A stretch of 64,000 bases of DNA from Eleusine coracana subsp. coracana (taxonomy: Eukaryota > Streptophyta > Magnoliopsida > Poales > Poaceae). Shown here one piece after another: positions 11,558 to 23,520 of this stretch. The stretch is from the NCBI GenBank assembly GCA_032690845.1, contig CM064420.1, positions 60,066,707 through 60,130,706 on the forward strand, read 5' to 3'. Made by a program: the position numbers and the translations under genes. The notes under the pieces are model-generated. The model did no database searches. It had not been told where the DNA came from and saw nothing but the letters and a program-made list of their open reading frames with translations. The number at the start of each line of letters is the position of its first letter. The first letter of the stretch is position 1.

Positions 11558-14500
11558 CTAAATGATAGACTCAAATATGACCTTGGATATGTGATCATCG
11601 ATTATTTCAGGTGAACAATGAGCCATGTAGAAGTAGCTCTTTGCCACATGGAGGAATGTATGCCTGGTCATTTTATCTTCGGTGTCGTTGCACATTTGAA
11701 GAACAAAATGAGTGAGTTCTTTCATCTCTGAATCCACTAGCTGGTGTATATGCTCCATTTTGTTAATATTTTCCCAATCCTGAATGATATTAAAAAAAAT
11801 TGTAAATAGTTATAAAAATATTGTATCCAACTTATATTTGTGATGGATATATACATACATACCTCAGCAAGACCACCAGTGGCAAGTTTGCAGCAGATGG
11901 AAAAGACGAGCCGCCCTAGGTAGGAACACTCTGGGAGGTTCAGATATTCCTTGATCAAAGCGTGCCTTCCTGAGCAGACCTCAATGGTGCGAACTAATAG
12001 CAGTGCTGTATTCCCTTGGAATGATTCATTGCTCTTGTTTTCAGTACATGCTATCATCCATTGCTTCCACTGTAGTTACAAAATTAAAGTTTAACATAAT
12101 CATGAACAGTTAGGTCTCAGTGTATTCGAGTGTGGTATGTTTATTAATTATTAAACTTTACAGCTTTACAAAGACCATCGGAAGCATTTTTGGGTGAAAG
12201 ATGGTTGATGAGCTCATGAAGCGCATAATGGAGTCCAGTATTATTGTTTGCTCCCCTGCATCCAGGCATATGTTACTACCTAATTCATTTTTTAATTAGG
12301 TCAAAGTATTTCAAAAACAGAAGAGCAAAGTCCCCAAACCTTTTTTGATTGGCACGATCATCGAGGAAGGTGAAGTTATTAACTAGGCCTTGTTGCACAA
12401 TGTCTGTACAATCATTGTCCAGGATGATCGAAGAGAAGGCCTTGGCAAGCACTGCTGTACGCGCCCATCCCAAGCGCTCCACTGACCGGTTTTGTTCGAA
12501 GATGTTGGCTGCAGCCAAGAAGTATGATCTGAGTACACTCTTTGGAGTCACGCCGTACATTTCAAGATTGTTCCTCTTGCACCACCTATATTCGTTCAAC
12601 TTTCAGACATGTCAATATATCAAGGTATGAAAAATAAAATCCATGCACCATCTTAATTTATAAGTAAATTAAGTTACATTACCTTTTGAGGCCGTGCCAC
12701 TCGAGCTGACACAGTCTCTGAAAGTTGTTGAACTCGACCTTTGCCAACTTGAGGTACATGTCATTGTTGATGAGATGCATTCTAAAAAAAAAAGTTCAGA
12801 GTTAACACCACGACTGCAGTGATAAGAGATGTAGGCTTGCACACCTGTAGAGAACTTTCCCAATCCACACATCATCTTTGCCACCATATTGTTCAAGATA
12901 CATCCTTGTCTCGACACGTGGCAGGCTTGCATCCCAAGGAAAGTCTAGTGCATATTCTACCTCACCAGGCAAGCCATCCGCAATGAGCCACTTATCTCCT
13001 TTGAGTTGGTTGGAGGCTCGCCTCTCCTCAAGGAATGCTTGGCAGTAGCTCCGAGCCCGTCGGATGACATCATCATCGCCAGGAAACGCAGCCTGGTCAG
13101 CTGCACGGTACAGGTTGTGCATTGTGATCAACGATTGATTCAACTGCCCTGGGTAGCACACAAACTCGTCGTGCTTCTCATAATTTTTAAAAACACCTGT
13201 ACCCATTATTCATGTTGATTCCATTCAATCTCAAGAAGAACAAGAGACTCATACTGTCATATAGCAGGCATGATCAACCTTATCCTAGCTACTTACAAGG
13301 TGAGATATGATAGCCATGCTGCCGAAGGAGACGGAAAACCATGGCCGTGTCGTCGAGGTCCTTTATTGGGCAGTCCCTTGTATAGCCGATGCCTTCCTCC
13401 TTATTCCAGTGCCTGTTCGACCACACATGTATGTCATGCACATGAAAACATGGTTTATCGACAGTTCAAAAGTTCACATGTTTTGCTACCTATAAGTGTA
13501 ATTCATATACTCGCTAATTTCACTTTTGAAGTAGCAGGATATGCCCAAACGCTCCAACCTGTCGATTGCCCAGAGGCGCTCATAAATCTCAACAGGGTAG
13601 CAAACAGGTGCTGAAATGGGTATAATTGTTAAAACAAATAGAGTTAGCAATCAGTAAAACACATATCATTATATTTTATATATACAATTATCAATTACCA
13701 CCACCGTTGAACTTGTTGACTACTCTATCGAGGAACTCCACACATTTCATGTCTCCTGTTTGTATCACGGCGTAAGCGGTCGCAGCTGGGGAGGACATGA
13801 AGGATCCATTTGAATACCGGAGCTTAAGCATTTTATTCCAGTCTAATCCTTGCATTCCCTCTATGCTATGTAGCAAAGATGTTGGTATGGTATGCATTAC
13901 ATCCTTAGGAATCCTACATGCAACAAAAGAGAAAATTGCTAGTTTTTTTTATGGAAATAGCTTCAAACTAATACATACATAAGGCTAGGATTTCCTTACT
14001 TGCTCAACTTCAGGTCTCTTTTGGCATATATCTCTTGCAACCCAAGATCATCATATGGGATGTCAAGATCCAAAGCCATGGCCATCTCTAGCAGCGAAGG
14101 AAAGGTGATCTCGAAGCCGGCTAGCATCCAGTCATCGTCCTCCGTGGCTAGCCTCCACATGTTTTCTCGAATGAAAGACAAACCTATAGACCATTCATAA
14201 AATCCATATGTTCTAATTACACATCTGACTAACCTAAAATTTAATTAATATTATTTGTTATAATACTATATCTATTCTGCGTTAATAAGAAGTTGATTTA
14301 TGTCGACAGTTATAGATACCTTTTTCACACTTATCAGTATGTATATCCCATGATGTCAAAGCAACAACACAAGCTAGGGTGTTGATCATCCGGTCATGGG
14401 CATAGAAGAAGGCGTCATCACCCCATGAACCATCACTCATTTGATTCTGAGCAATCCATTCGATGCTCCTCGGAAACTGTGGGGCATCATCTCCGCCCAG

Positions 14501-15617
14501 ATTCTTTACAAGGGCGATCCATGCTGTGTCATAGGCTGAAATGCTGATCTGGCCACTGCCGATCGACCTCAACGTTGTTATAATGGCCTTGATCATTTCT
14601 GGCATATCCATTGGTTCATCCTAGGGAAAAGAGTCATATTGATTCCATCAAACATGCATGTAGATATATGTTATTGTGGGTAGATGATGGGTGCATCTAA
14701 TTAACTAGTAAATGACTGACATTTGTTAATATTTACACACCTTCCATTGTAAATCTTCACTTGTTTCCCCCATAATTATTGTTTCCAGTTCATCATTAGT
14801 TGAAGACCGCATCATGATGCCCCCTAATCACATATGAAGGGACATATCATACATTTGAATTTTAGTAGTAGAGTATATATGAGTATCATACACCCATTTT
14901 TTGACAAAATAGTATCATACACCTTATTCATAGAGAAAATAGTATCACACTTTATTTTTAGAGAAAATAGGATCATACACCTTATTAACAGATACTACAT
15001 TTACTTTATCGGCATCATACACATTTGCCAATAAATATGTGTGAAAATAAATACTCCTACAATAATGTATTATTATAGATAGTATTATTGGTCATATTGT
15101 TATCCTAATAGATATATAGGGGATTAGGGGTAGTAATTATTATCATAGCATCAGTCATACGTAGAAATGGGCTATAGGGCGGCTCATCGCCCACTCATGC
15201 CTTTTTAAAAAATTATGGAACCAATGGATGAATAGTTATTAGTAACTAAGTTTTCAAATAAAATTATATATATGTTGTTTGGCTCAACAAAGAAAATACT
15301 CTTGGCCTTATTATACTTCTAAGAATTTGTTCAAGGTTATATGTGTCTTCATCGTGGAGTGTTCCTTTTAACTTAATCGCATCTATTCTATCTATTCCTG
15401 AATGAAAACCTTCAATATGTTCTTTCATTCTTTTTTTGGCAACTTTGGGTGTAAATATAAAACTTTGTACATATCAATGATAAGCTAGAGCCAAGACATA
15501 CATACTATGACGTGAAGAATGCAGGCACATAAAGTCCAGCTGACGCCGCCTTGGCTCAGCCATCATCCTGACAAAGTTAACAAGCGGGAGTTTTGTTCTT
15601 AACATTTGTTGGATCAT
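11558..15617 (-). CDS. CPS-A: class II diterpene cyclase (copalyl diphosphate synthase-like)
   Basis: Thirteen coding exons join in phase with GT-AG sites and give 783 residues: 15617-15506, 14823-14741, 14620-14320, 14183-14000, 13913-13699, 13610-13490, 13412-13297, 13196-12845, 12781-12683, 12585-12340, 12255-12162, 12069-11863 and 11779-11558. Landmarks are SAYDTAW (93-99), the conserved DGSWGD block, LLHS with His242 (the catalytic-base position of plant ent-CPS), DLDDTAM with the acid motif Asp357-Asp360, and the C-terminal end [11 protein letters not shown]. There is no class I DDxxD motif, so it is a monofunctional GGPP cyclase, expected to act in plastids. The first exon (MIQQMLRTKLPL ... 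EPRRRQ) is short and basic and is a plausible but small transit peptide. The sequence resembles rice CPS2 and CPS4 but, from memory, is neither. The C-terminal donor at 12339 (gtttgg) is weak. Confidence 0.88.
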
Positions 15618-15701
15618 CGTCAATTAAGTCTGTATGCCCCCACTTCCAGTGCACTCGAATTGTTGCTTGATGGAAGATGAGTGATAACCACCATATTTAT
15701 A
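15618..15701 (-). promoter_or_regulatory. CPS-A core promoter and 5' UTR
   Basis: A minus-strand TATA box (TATAAATA) lies at 15701-15694, about 77 bp before the proposed ATG at 15617. An in-frame TAA lies just upstream of that ATG, so translation cannot begin earlier in the same frame. A second ATG occurs four codons later. Confidence 0.6.
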
Positions 15702-16408
15702 CACGAACCATATTACTTTGGTGCTGACAAATTCAATAAGGAAAAATGCATGTGCCCCACTATAGGTCTACATCAGTGTGTGATAAAAGATGTTAAACAT
15801 GGTATATGCATATCGATCCATGCTACTGCCCATTATGGCACTGGCCTGTTTTTATTAGAAGTTTCATTCGTGGTTTTTTATCAATATAAACACACTAGTT
15901 ATCTTAGGTTATTCGCACAGTTACATACATATTATGATGAAGAATGCAAATGCACAGATTATGACCAGCTGACACCTTGGAGAGCTTGACCTTCTACCTT
16001 CAACCATGCAGGGACACACTGACACGGTGCTCCTCGTTTGATGTTGCCATGGTCAGCTCAATCCGGTGTCCTTCGAACCACCCTAATTCACCATATATGT
16101 ATTATTGCATAGCTCACCAAACGTACTCGTCTGTATAGAGCCATAGTGAAAGAAGAATACAGACAAGGTCATAATGGTCATTTGGTATCTCTATTAGTGA
16201 CCATAGTTAAAAAGGGAACACAAAATAGAAATAACGGCTTTGAAAGTAAGTGAAAGTTTTCAGTGGCACAAAGGGATAAGTATGATTTAATTTGCTCCTA
16301 GCTTTATAGCACTGTCGACCAGTAAGTACCTTATAACCATGCTATATATATTTCCCCTATCTCACAATATTTTTCACTCTAGCACTCATTTTTTTCTCAT
16401 AATATTTA
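15702..16408. other. CPS-A upstream region, no gene recognised
   Basis: AT-rich DNA upstream of the CPS-A TATA box, likely its regulatory region. No exon or repeat boundary was recognised. Confidence 0.4.
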
Positions 16409-16744
16409 GAGGACTTTTACTGTCCAAACGGTATAGATTTCATAATCTAAAATTATAACTATTGGCCAGTAGTTTCTCAATTTAAGGGCAATATCAGAAA
16501 AAAATAAAAGTTATAGATTTATAGTAATTAGTTTTTATTATTATAAATAAAGTTACATTAATAATTTAATTAATAACTAATGTTTTATATTTTTTAAAGG
16601 TAAACTAATATTTTAATAATTTTATAGACTTAATATTCTATTATGAAAATAAATATAAATTTATTAATTAATAATGCCATTATAAAATTACCCTCAAACT
16701 ACTGGCCAGTAGTTTTGAAAAACTATTGGACAGTAAAACTCCTC
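16409..16744. mobile_element. 336-bp MITE with GAGGACTTTTACTGTCC ends
   Basis: The terminal inverted repeats GAGGACTTTTACTGTCC and GAGGAGTTTTACTGTCC are followed inward by a second inverted pair (actattggccagtagttt against actactggccagtagttt). The flanks are identical 8-mers aatattta (16401-16408 and 16745-16752). An 8-bp target duplication suggests a hAT-like MITE, although the ends resemble the Mutator-like element at 43458. It is AT-rich and non-coding, about 0.7 kb upstream of CPS-A. Confidence 0.8.
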
Positions 16745-16907
16745 AATATTTATCATTCTCCCAACTTCGGTTTGAATTTTTCTCCTTGCCCCTATTTGAT
16801 GCATTGAGCCTATAAAATGCATCTTTGACTGTGTGTGTGTGTGTGTGAGGAATGAGAGGTTCTTGTGTTTTTGTTTTCAGTTAGAGCGACCATTTAAAAT
16901 GACACAG

Positions 16908-17620
16908 CTCGTTGATTCACTCGAGATTTAATTTTGTAGAAAGAAATATAATATGTCAAAAGGGGTATCATAGTAGTAATAAGAAAATGAGGAGGGGCCA
17001 AATGATGACAGCATCGACACAAACGGTTAGTGCAGCACTAGAACAAACTGCAGCGTACTAATTAAATTGAGTTATTGGCAATCACTGTCAAATGACAAAC
17101 CAAAAAGTATTAGTAATAAAACTAGTAGAGAATATATGGTGCTACTAACATTATCCCAAGTTTCCCAACATCGTCCTATGTTGTACGTCAACCAGGGAAC
17201 AACTTGCAACCATACATTGTTAAGCATGATACCTCATCCATGACGCTGGTACCACAACTCGTTGATTCACTTGAGATTTAATATTGTGGAAAGAAATATA
17301 ATATACGAAAAGTGGTATCATAGAAGTAATAAGAGGGGGGGGGGGGGGGGGGGGGGGGGCAAATGATGACACCATCCACACCCGAAACGGTTACTGCAGC
17401 ACTAGAACAATCTGCAGCCGTACTAAATTAGGTTGAGTTATTGGCAATCACTGTCAAATGGCAAACCAAATAAAACATATTAGTAATAAAATTAGTAGAG
17501 AATATATGGTGATGCTGACATTATTCTAAGTTTCTCAACATGTCCTACGTTGTACAACAACCAGGGAACAACTTGCAACCATACATTGTTAAGCATGATA
17601 GCTTATCCATGTCGCTGTCA
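16908..17620. repeat. Tandem duplication of a ~350-bp unit, with a poly-G tract
   Basis: Two head-to-tail copies (16908-17257 and 17258-about 17620) share ctcgttgattcac at the start and the caaccatacattgttaagcatgata block near the end. Copy 2 contains an uninterrupted run of 25 G (17335-17359) where copy 1 has aaaatgaggagggg. The function is unknown. Confidence 0.85.
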
Positions 17621-18258
17621 GCCACACTGCTGATCTCCAATAATAGATGCATGGTTTTATCCAGTGTTTTCCTAAAAAGAATCAAACACCATTTAAACTG
17701 ATCAAAACATGATTAAATGCTAAACAATAAACGTGCTTGAATGCCGAGGTAGGTTCCTTCACTGGTTGTATCTTCTGTTTTTCAACGTTCAATGTAGTGC
17801 ATACACACACGAGAGGAAAAGAACTTTCTATCTTTTACTTATTATGTTTTTTTGTTATGCTACATCAGCCAACAAATAACTTGGCACCTATTGGTCCAAC
17901 TAAAAACTTGGCAACTAAGCTAGGGACCTCCCGTAGAGGCATATGCTAAGGTCACTCTTCCAGGACTGCGTGGATCACACGGTACGATTTCTAGTGGGAT
18001 TTTTCTAGAATAAAGTTAAAAAAACAAGTACTTCTCAGGCTCTATTTCCTTAACTCCACTAGTAGGAATTGTGGCTCTAGTGCGCAAAATGCACATTATC
18101 AGTTGTCTTTTTCAACAGTATGTGATGCTCTATTTCTTGGTCAGTTACATCGTCAAACTATATACAACAGTTTACTCCAATAGAAGAAGTTGGGGTGTTT
18201 TTTTTTCCAATAATTCTGACAATATTTATAATGCAGATAGAGATAGTTCAATCAAAAG
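17621..18258. other. AT-rich intergenic stretch, nothing recognised
   Basis: No conserved coding block, splice-linked exons or repeat boundary were seen. It separates the 350-bp tandem repeat from the CACTA element. Confidence 0.5.
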
Positions 18259-19572
18259 CACTAGTACAGAATAGGTATTTAGTGACGGTGGTCTAAGGCC
18301 TTTCATGACACAAAACGTGACCGTCTCAATTTTTGCGTCTCTAAATTCCAGGATAGAGAGATGGAGAAAAATCCGTCGCAAAATCTGGCCCGTCCCTAAC
18401 TCTTTCTAGGGACACAACTAACCTTCGTCCCTAAAACTGATTCTAAATAAAAAAAAAGGTGGGACCAGCCCGGCCTAGCCTAGAGGAGCCCGAGACGCGG
18501 TCCGCAGGAGGCCGCCACCGCCGCCTGAGGGGGAGGAGGAGATGTGGCCGAGGTGCCCAATCTGGCGAGCTCGAGATCGGGGCCACCAGATCCATCATGG
18601 AGGGAGGTCACCGCCAGATTCGCGAACCCGAGGCAGAAGAGGAGGACGCCGCATGCGTGAAGGCAAGGCGACAGAGGAGGGTGCCGTCGGCCTGAGGGCG
18701 AGGCAACGGAGGAGGGTGTTGTTAGCGTGAGGGCGAGGTGGAGGAGGAGGGCCTCCTTGGCATGAGGGTGAGGTGGAGGAGGAAGGCCTCGTGGGCGAGA
18801 GGGAGGAGGAAGGCCTCGTAGAAGTGAGGGCGAGGCGACTGAGGAGGGTGTCGTCGACGTGAGGGCGAGGCCGAGGAGGAGGGCACGGAGACTGCATCGT
18901 TGACATGAGGAGGAGGAGGAGGAGAAGGAGGGCACAGACTACGTCGTTGGCATGAGGAGGAGGAGGACACAGAGACGGCGCCGTGGAGGGAGGGCAAAGT
19001 GGGGAGAAAAGAGAGGTCGTGACAGAAATGGGGAACAAGGGCGGAGGGGAAGTGAGAAAAGAGGGGTGGCTAGGGTTTAGGGTTTTTGGTTTTCACCGAG
19101 TGAGGAATGGGGTGGTGGGGGGGGGAGATAATGAAAAAAAGAAAAAGGGAAATGGGGGTGGCGGGATTCAAACTCTGGAGGTTTGGATAATGGAGGGAAG
19201 AATTTTACCAGTGTGCCACCCAATGTTTTTAAATCATCCGCATCTCTATTACCTAATGTATTAAGGATGGGGTTTCAAAACTCGTCCCTACTATAAAACC
19301 CCATCTCTATTGTTTGTATCAATAGTGAGGATGATTGAAATTGCCGTCCCTACTTTGAAACCCCGTCCCTATTGCTTGGACTAATAATAACGGCTTTTCA
19401 TGAATCGTCTATATTGCTTCTGTTACAGACGGGATTGTAGATAGCCATCCCTATTGCTATACCGAATAATAGTGATGCGATTCTAGAAATACGTCACTAA
19501 AAGTGATTTTGAGATATGGTATATTTACCCGTCACTAATCTCGTGTCTCTAAATTCCCGTTTTGTGGTAGTG
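18259..19572. mobile_element. Non-autonomous CACTA (En/Spm-like) transposon
   Basis: The left end is CACTAGTACAGAATAGG and the right end (reverse complement) is CACTACCACAAAACGGG. A 3-bp target duplication AAG flanks both ends. Subterminal repeats (gtccctactataaaacccc and variants) are present near both ends, typical of CACTA elements. The middle (about 18480-19010) is a GA-rich minisatellite built from gaggtggaggaggagggcc-like units, and the open frames across it are low-complexity artefacts. No transposase is encoded. Confidence 0.85.
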
Positions 19573-20690
19573 AAGGATACATCCATTGCATATGGAAAGG
19601 AGTCTACATAAAGCCATATAGGATATATTCACAATAGACCCACCCATTGCATATAAACATAGGTAAAACAATGAATAAATGTGAACTATAAAATGACATG
19701 ACAAGATAATGTTCATATTCATTAAGCTGTAATATCTAAAATCAATTGCCATAATTAAGATCAGGTCTCAAAATTACTATAAAAATTTACTCAGTTATTA
19801 TAAATTATTTATATATTCAAGGATTCATCACATGAACGTTCGGTTTGTCCCTAAAGTCTAAAGACAAACAAAAAAGAAAACTAACAGCCTAATATCGTTA
19901 ATTATCTATGTGTGGAAAAGTAGGGCCTTACTATCAGTAATTAATCTCACCAACAAATCCACCCAATTCTATTAAACCTCCATAGATAATCTAAAAATCT
20001 AATATTAACTGAAATTTAAAATATGAACAGACTACTAGATATGTCCACATGCGTTTCTTTCAAGAAAATGAAGATAATATAAAATCTGGAGCAGTTAAAG
20101 ATATAGAACACACATATTATTAAGTATGTTTATGTTTAGTGTTTCTTATATAAAAAAGGTATTTTCATGTGAGAAATCTTTTGAACGTATCCAAACTAAA
20201 TTACTTGGTCCGCCACTCAAAGATTCAGCTCTAAGAACTTTGTGAGCAAGCATTGTACTGGATAATAGCACATTGTAGTGTGTGATGTTATCATTAGGCA
20301 ATTTTAGTTGAAGACTTCAGTTATATCTTTGTGGGCAACAAACAAGTTTTCTAAAAGACAGAAAAAAATACTATGATAGCTCCACTTATCACTGATTATT
20401 TTAAAACAATATATCACTTTTGGCTTCTAAACTAATCTATATGGTGGCTGTTTTAGGTTTACTCCAATTCATGCTTTATATGTGAGTTCAAATGGAGATA
20501 ATATACTAAATGTACCTGTAAGTTGTTGATAGTTTATAAGTTAAATTTTGACATTTTTGTTTTTTTATTTTTATTTTGAGCCGCCTACATGCCAAAATAG
20601 GTTGAAGGTCAACATTATTGCTGATATTATCAAGGTCCATCAGTAATATCATGAACAGTGTTGCCCATCACTAATTAAGTAAAATAGTAA
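19573..20690. other. AT-rich intergenic stretch, no gene recognised
   Basis: No coding features were found. The left boundary of the CACTA-like element ending at 20783 was not found and may lie in this stretch. Confidence 0.4.
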
Positions 20691-20783
20691 CAAGTGATGT
20701 TTCTGTGGCTGATTTAGTAACGGGCATTACCCGTTACTATGTTACTTCCCCTTTTGTCACTACAAATAGTTTTTGTAGTAGTG
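20691..20783. mobile_element. Right end of a second CACTA-like element
   Basis: The stretch ends in ttttgtagtagtg, i.e. CACTACTACAAAAAC on the other strand, with subterminal ggcattacccgttac inverted motifs. The left end was not identified, so only the terminus is annotated. Confidence 0.4.
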
Positions 20784-21085
20784 ATACAATGCTCGGTACT
20801 GAAAAATGACTAATGTCTAGTATCTTAGTATCCGGTAAAGAAAAGGATAGCATTTATGTTGGCTCTTAAATAAAATGAGAAAATCAGTTTTGAGCCTCTC
20901 TGTCGTAGCTATCTTGTACAAAAATATTTCAGATTACTAGAATCTAGTGCTTGAATTGTTCTATATCCCTGGCTCACGAGACTAACGAGCTTTATCTCGA
21001 GCTGTTTACCGAACTGAGTCGAGTCATGTTGTTAGCACTCCTATGTAACAAGGAAAGCCAATTTCTAACAAGCCAATACGAGTCA

Positions 21086-21261
21086 CAGGGGCGAAGCTAG
21101 AGGGGGGCTGGGAGGGGCCTGGCCCCCCTATGCTTGGTGTACTCTTCATTTGTATACAAGAAATCACCATATATTTCAATCAAAAAATAATTTTGACCTC
21201 TTTTATAAACTGTATTTTATGATTTGGTCCCCCCTATGACCAAATCCTGGCTTCGCCACTG
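21086..21261. mobile_element. 176-bp hAT-type MITE
   Basis: The inverted termini CAGGGGCGAAGCTAG and (reverse complement) CAGTGGCGAAGCCAG are flanked by a perfect 8-bp target duplication acgagtca (21078-21085 and 21262-21269). This is the hAT signature. It is non-coding and lies directly before the CYP71Z relic. Confidence 0.9.
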
Positions 21262-21284
21262 ACGAGTCAAACTAGCTCGAGACC

Positions 21285-21470
21285 CCTAGTATTGGTCATA
21301 CGCGCCAGAGGAGTTCTGGAACGGTTTGAGGAGGAGGTCCCCACTGCGGTCAACTTGAAGGGGTAGACTTGGAGCTCCTTCCATTTGCCATCGGCTGGAG
21401 GATGTGCCTGGCGTGTCGTTCCAACACTCGACATTGTCGACCTCGCTCTCATTTCCATAGTTTCCTATGT
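21285..21470 (+). pseudogene. CYP71Z-type heme-region relic (second copy)
   Basis: It is homologous to the relic at 11100-11300. The PEEF/PERF region (gccagaggagttctgg) is followed by the degraded heme-loop segment and then the same 3' flank (tttggtgatgaac, ctgttatattttaat and so on). It cannot be translated. Together with 10885-11300 it shows a duplicated block. Confidence 0.55.
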
Positions 21471-21777
21471 TTTGGTGATGAACCAGGACGTCTGTTATAT
21501 TTTAATACTTAGCTCGTCTGGGTTGCTGCAATTTACCATACACAACTATAACAACATATTTTCTTTTTGAGGTGAATGTAATATATATATTGAATGCACC
21601 GTTCTTATTTAAAAAAAAATAAAAGGAACCACACTTACTTAAACTCCTATAAACATCGGCTGCTAGGTTTGTGACTTTTCTTAGCCAGACTTCGGTTGAT
21701 CTTTTCTTAATGAAATATTGTGCGGACGGTCTTTATCCTACCAGTTCTCTTTTTTTTTTGTTGTTGTAGTTCACATG

Positions 21778-22205
21778 ATTGAGATCTACTCAGAAAGGAT
21801 TCCTTCGATGAGGGATACTTCAAACTTCTAGAGTGTCCTTGAGCGGCCCATCTTTCCCATCTCTGCAAACTGGCCTTTGAAGATGTTACGAACATGAATC
21901 ACAATTATACACATTGAGCAAGTGGATTCATGTGGACAGCTAATTTAACATTTTCTAGAAAAAAAAAGTTTGAACATCATTGAGGATCGGAAAAATATGG
22001 GCAACATTGACCATTTAAACCAGCAAGCAATGGATTCAGAGATGGAAGAACTGACTCAATGTGTGGTTGAAAGCTGCAACAACATTTGAGACAAAATGGA
22101 AATTCACATATTTATCCTAGTGATGAAGGGCTATTTCTACGGTGCTCATTGCTCGCATGACCCAATTGATAGTCACATCTCCAAGGTCATGTTTGAGTGC
22201 ATGCA
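21778..22205 (+). pseudogene. CPS remnant: last two exons
   Basis: Segment 21778-21890 matches the penultimate CPS exon ([14 protein letters not shown] ... SSICSKLA in CPS-B), and 21985-22205 matches the last exon. The last-exon translation reads DSEMEELTQCVVESCNNI, stop, DKMEIHIFILVMKGYFY and DSHISKVMFEC. The in-frame TGA follows NNI. The intron between the two is retained, so this is a genomic duplication and not a processed copy. Confidence 0.75.
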
Positions 22206-23034
22206 TCATTTAATTAATATTTTTCCCTTTGTTGTTTCAGCACATATGTTTTTGTTGGTAACTGGTGTGAAAATATTTGGGTACAAAGTATTTTTATAAT
22301 TTTAGGTAAATACCATGATTTCTAAAAAAACTAGTTTTTTACACGTGTGACACGCACATTCCATTGTTCAACAAAGCTATTATATACCGAATCGAAATAT
22401 TAAAAGGTAGTCCAATGATTTTTCATTTGTATCTAATCTTTTTCAAATAGACTGTACTACATTATAGCTTTGAGGTGTTTTGAACAATGGCAACACTATT
22501 AGAAACAAGGTGTTTGGATACAACAAACATTGCAGTTTTGTAAACCAAAAATAACCTAAAAAGCCTTGATATTTTTGCAGTTTTTAAAGATCCAGTCCAC
22601 ACCTCCTTTTTTCCCAAAAATCGAGCCCCACTGACCCATGCACACCGAGCCATGCCCCTCAGGTTTCAGTTAGCATGTGTGTTGAATCATGTGCTATAAA
22701 CACACACATTTTGATTTCTTTCTAATAGATAACAAAAATTGTTAATGCATGCAGTTTGGTTCCAAATTTTGTATCTACCTAATTAATCTTAGCTTGATAT
22801 TAGAAATATACTGATATAAATTACATGTTCCTAGATAATATTCCAAGGGAAAATGGAAATATACTTTTTGTTACATTTCTAAATATTAGGACATTCAAAG
22901 ACTGCTTGGTTTTTGTTAAAACTACAAGAAAATATAGTATTACAAAACTATAGTATATTCTAATTGCAACAGCAACAAACCATGGTTTTCACATATTATG
23001 GTTTGTAAATACCATAACATCCAAACACGCAGGC

Positions 23035-23190
23035 TATTTAGAGTTTTCATTAAGAAGAGTGCACTAACAAAGACTAGACGGCAGGCAGGGGCAGAGGTCG
23101 GCTTTCCGGCACGGCAGGCAGGGGCAGAGGTCGGCTTTCCGGCACGTGATGATGCCGAACGAGTCGGTCATGTGGAACCAACAATTGCCG
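23035..23190 (-). pseudogene. CYP71Z C-terminal relic with a 33-bp tandem duplication
   Basis: The stretch tcattaagaagagtgcactaa...gatgatgccgaacgagtcgg aligns with the 3' end and 3' UTR of the CYP71Z gene at 30508-30630 (the SFGIT region). A 33-bp unit starting ggcaggcaggggcagagg is repeated head to tail at 23080-23112 and 23113-23145. It lies tail to tail with the CPS relic at 21778-22205. Confidence 0.65.
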
Positions 23191-23364
23191 CTGTGAGCAG
23201 GGGCAGAGGTAGCACTATGGTATAAATCTAGTGTGATCTAATGTTCTACAACACTAGTGCACACCCTAAAAAATCTCTCTAGGTCCGCCACTGGCCGGCA
23301 CACAACATTGCTGTCCTCATCTTCGAGCTTTTTTTTTGTAGCAAAAGCTGGGATTATCTAAAAA

Positions 23365-23520
23365 AAGATTAGACCAGCAAGCAGATGGAAGAACTGAGTC
23401 ACTGTGTTGTTGAAAGCTGTAACAACATTTGAGAAAAAATGGCAAGGCAGACGTTTCTCAATGCTCACTAGAACCAATTGATTGGGACATCTGCAAGGTC
23501 ATGTTTAATTTGAGTGCATA
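23365..23520 (+). pseudogene. CPS last-exon relic, further copy
   Basis: The stretch repeats the 22040-22205 sequence (atggaagaactgagtcactg, gttgaaagctgtaacaacat), including the same TGA after the NNI codons, then carries an extra deletion. It is a second-generation copy of an already dead CPS exon. Confidence 0.65.

Noticed and set aside
11558..14620. CPS-A as a class I kaurene synthase-like (KSL) gene
   Set aside because: The exons contain DLDDTAM and end with the CPS-type HISKVIFE terminus. No DDxxD or NSE/DTE motif is present.
18459..19264. Open frames on both strands as protein genes
   Set aside because: They are low-complexity GA-rich minisatellite DNA inside a CACTA element.
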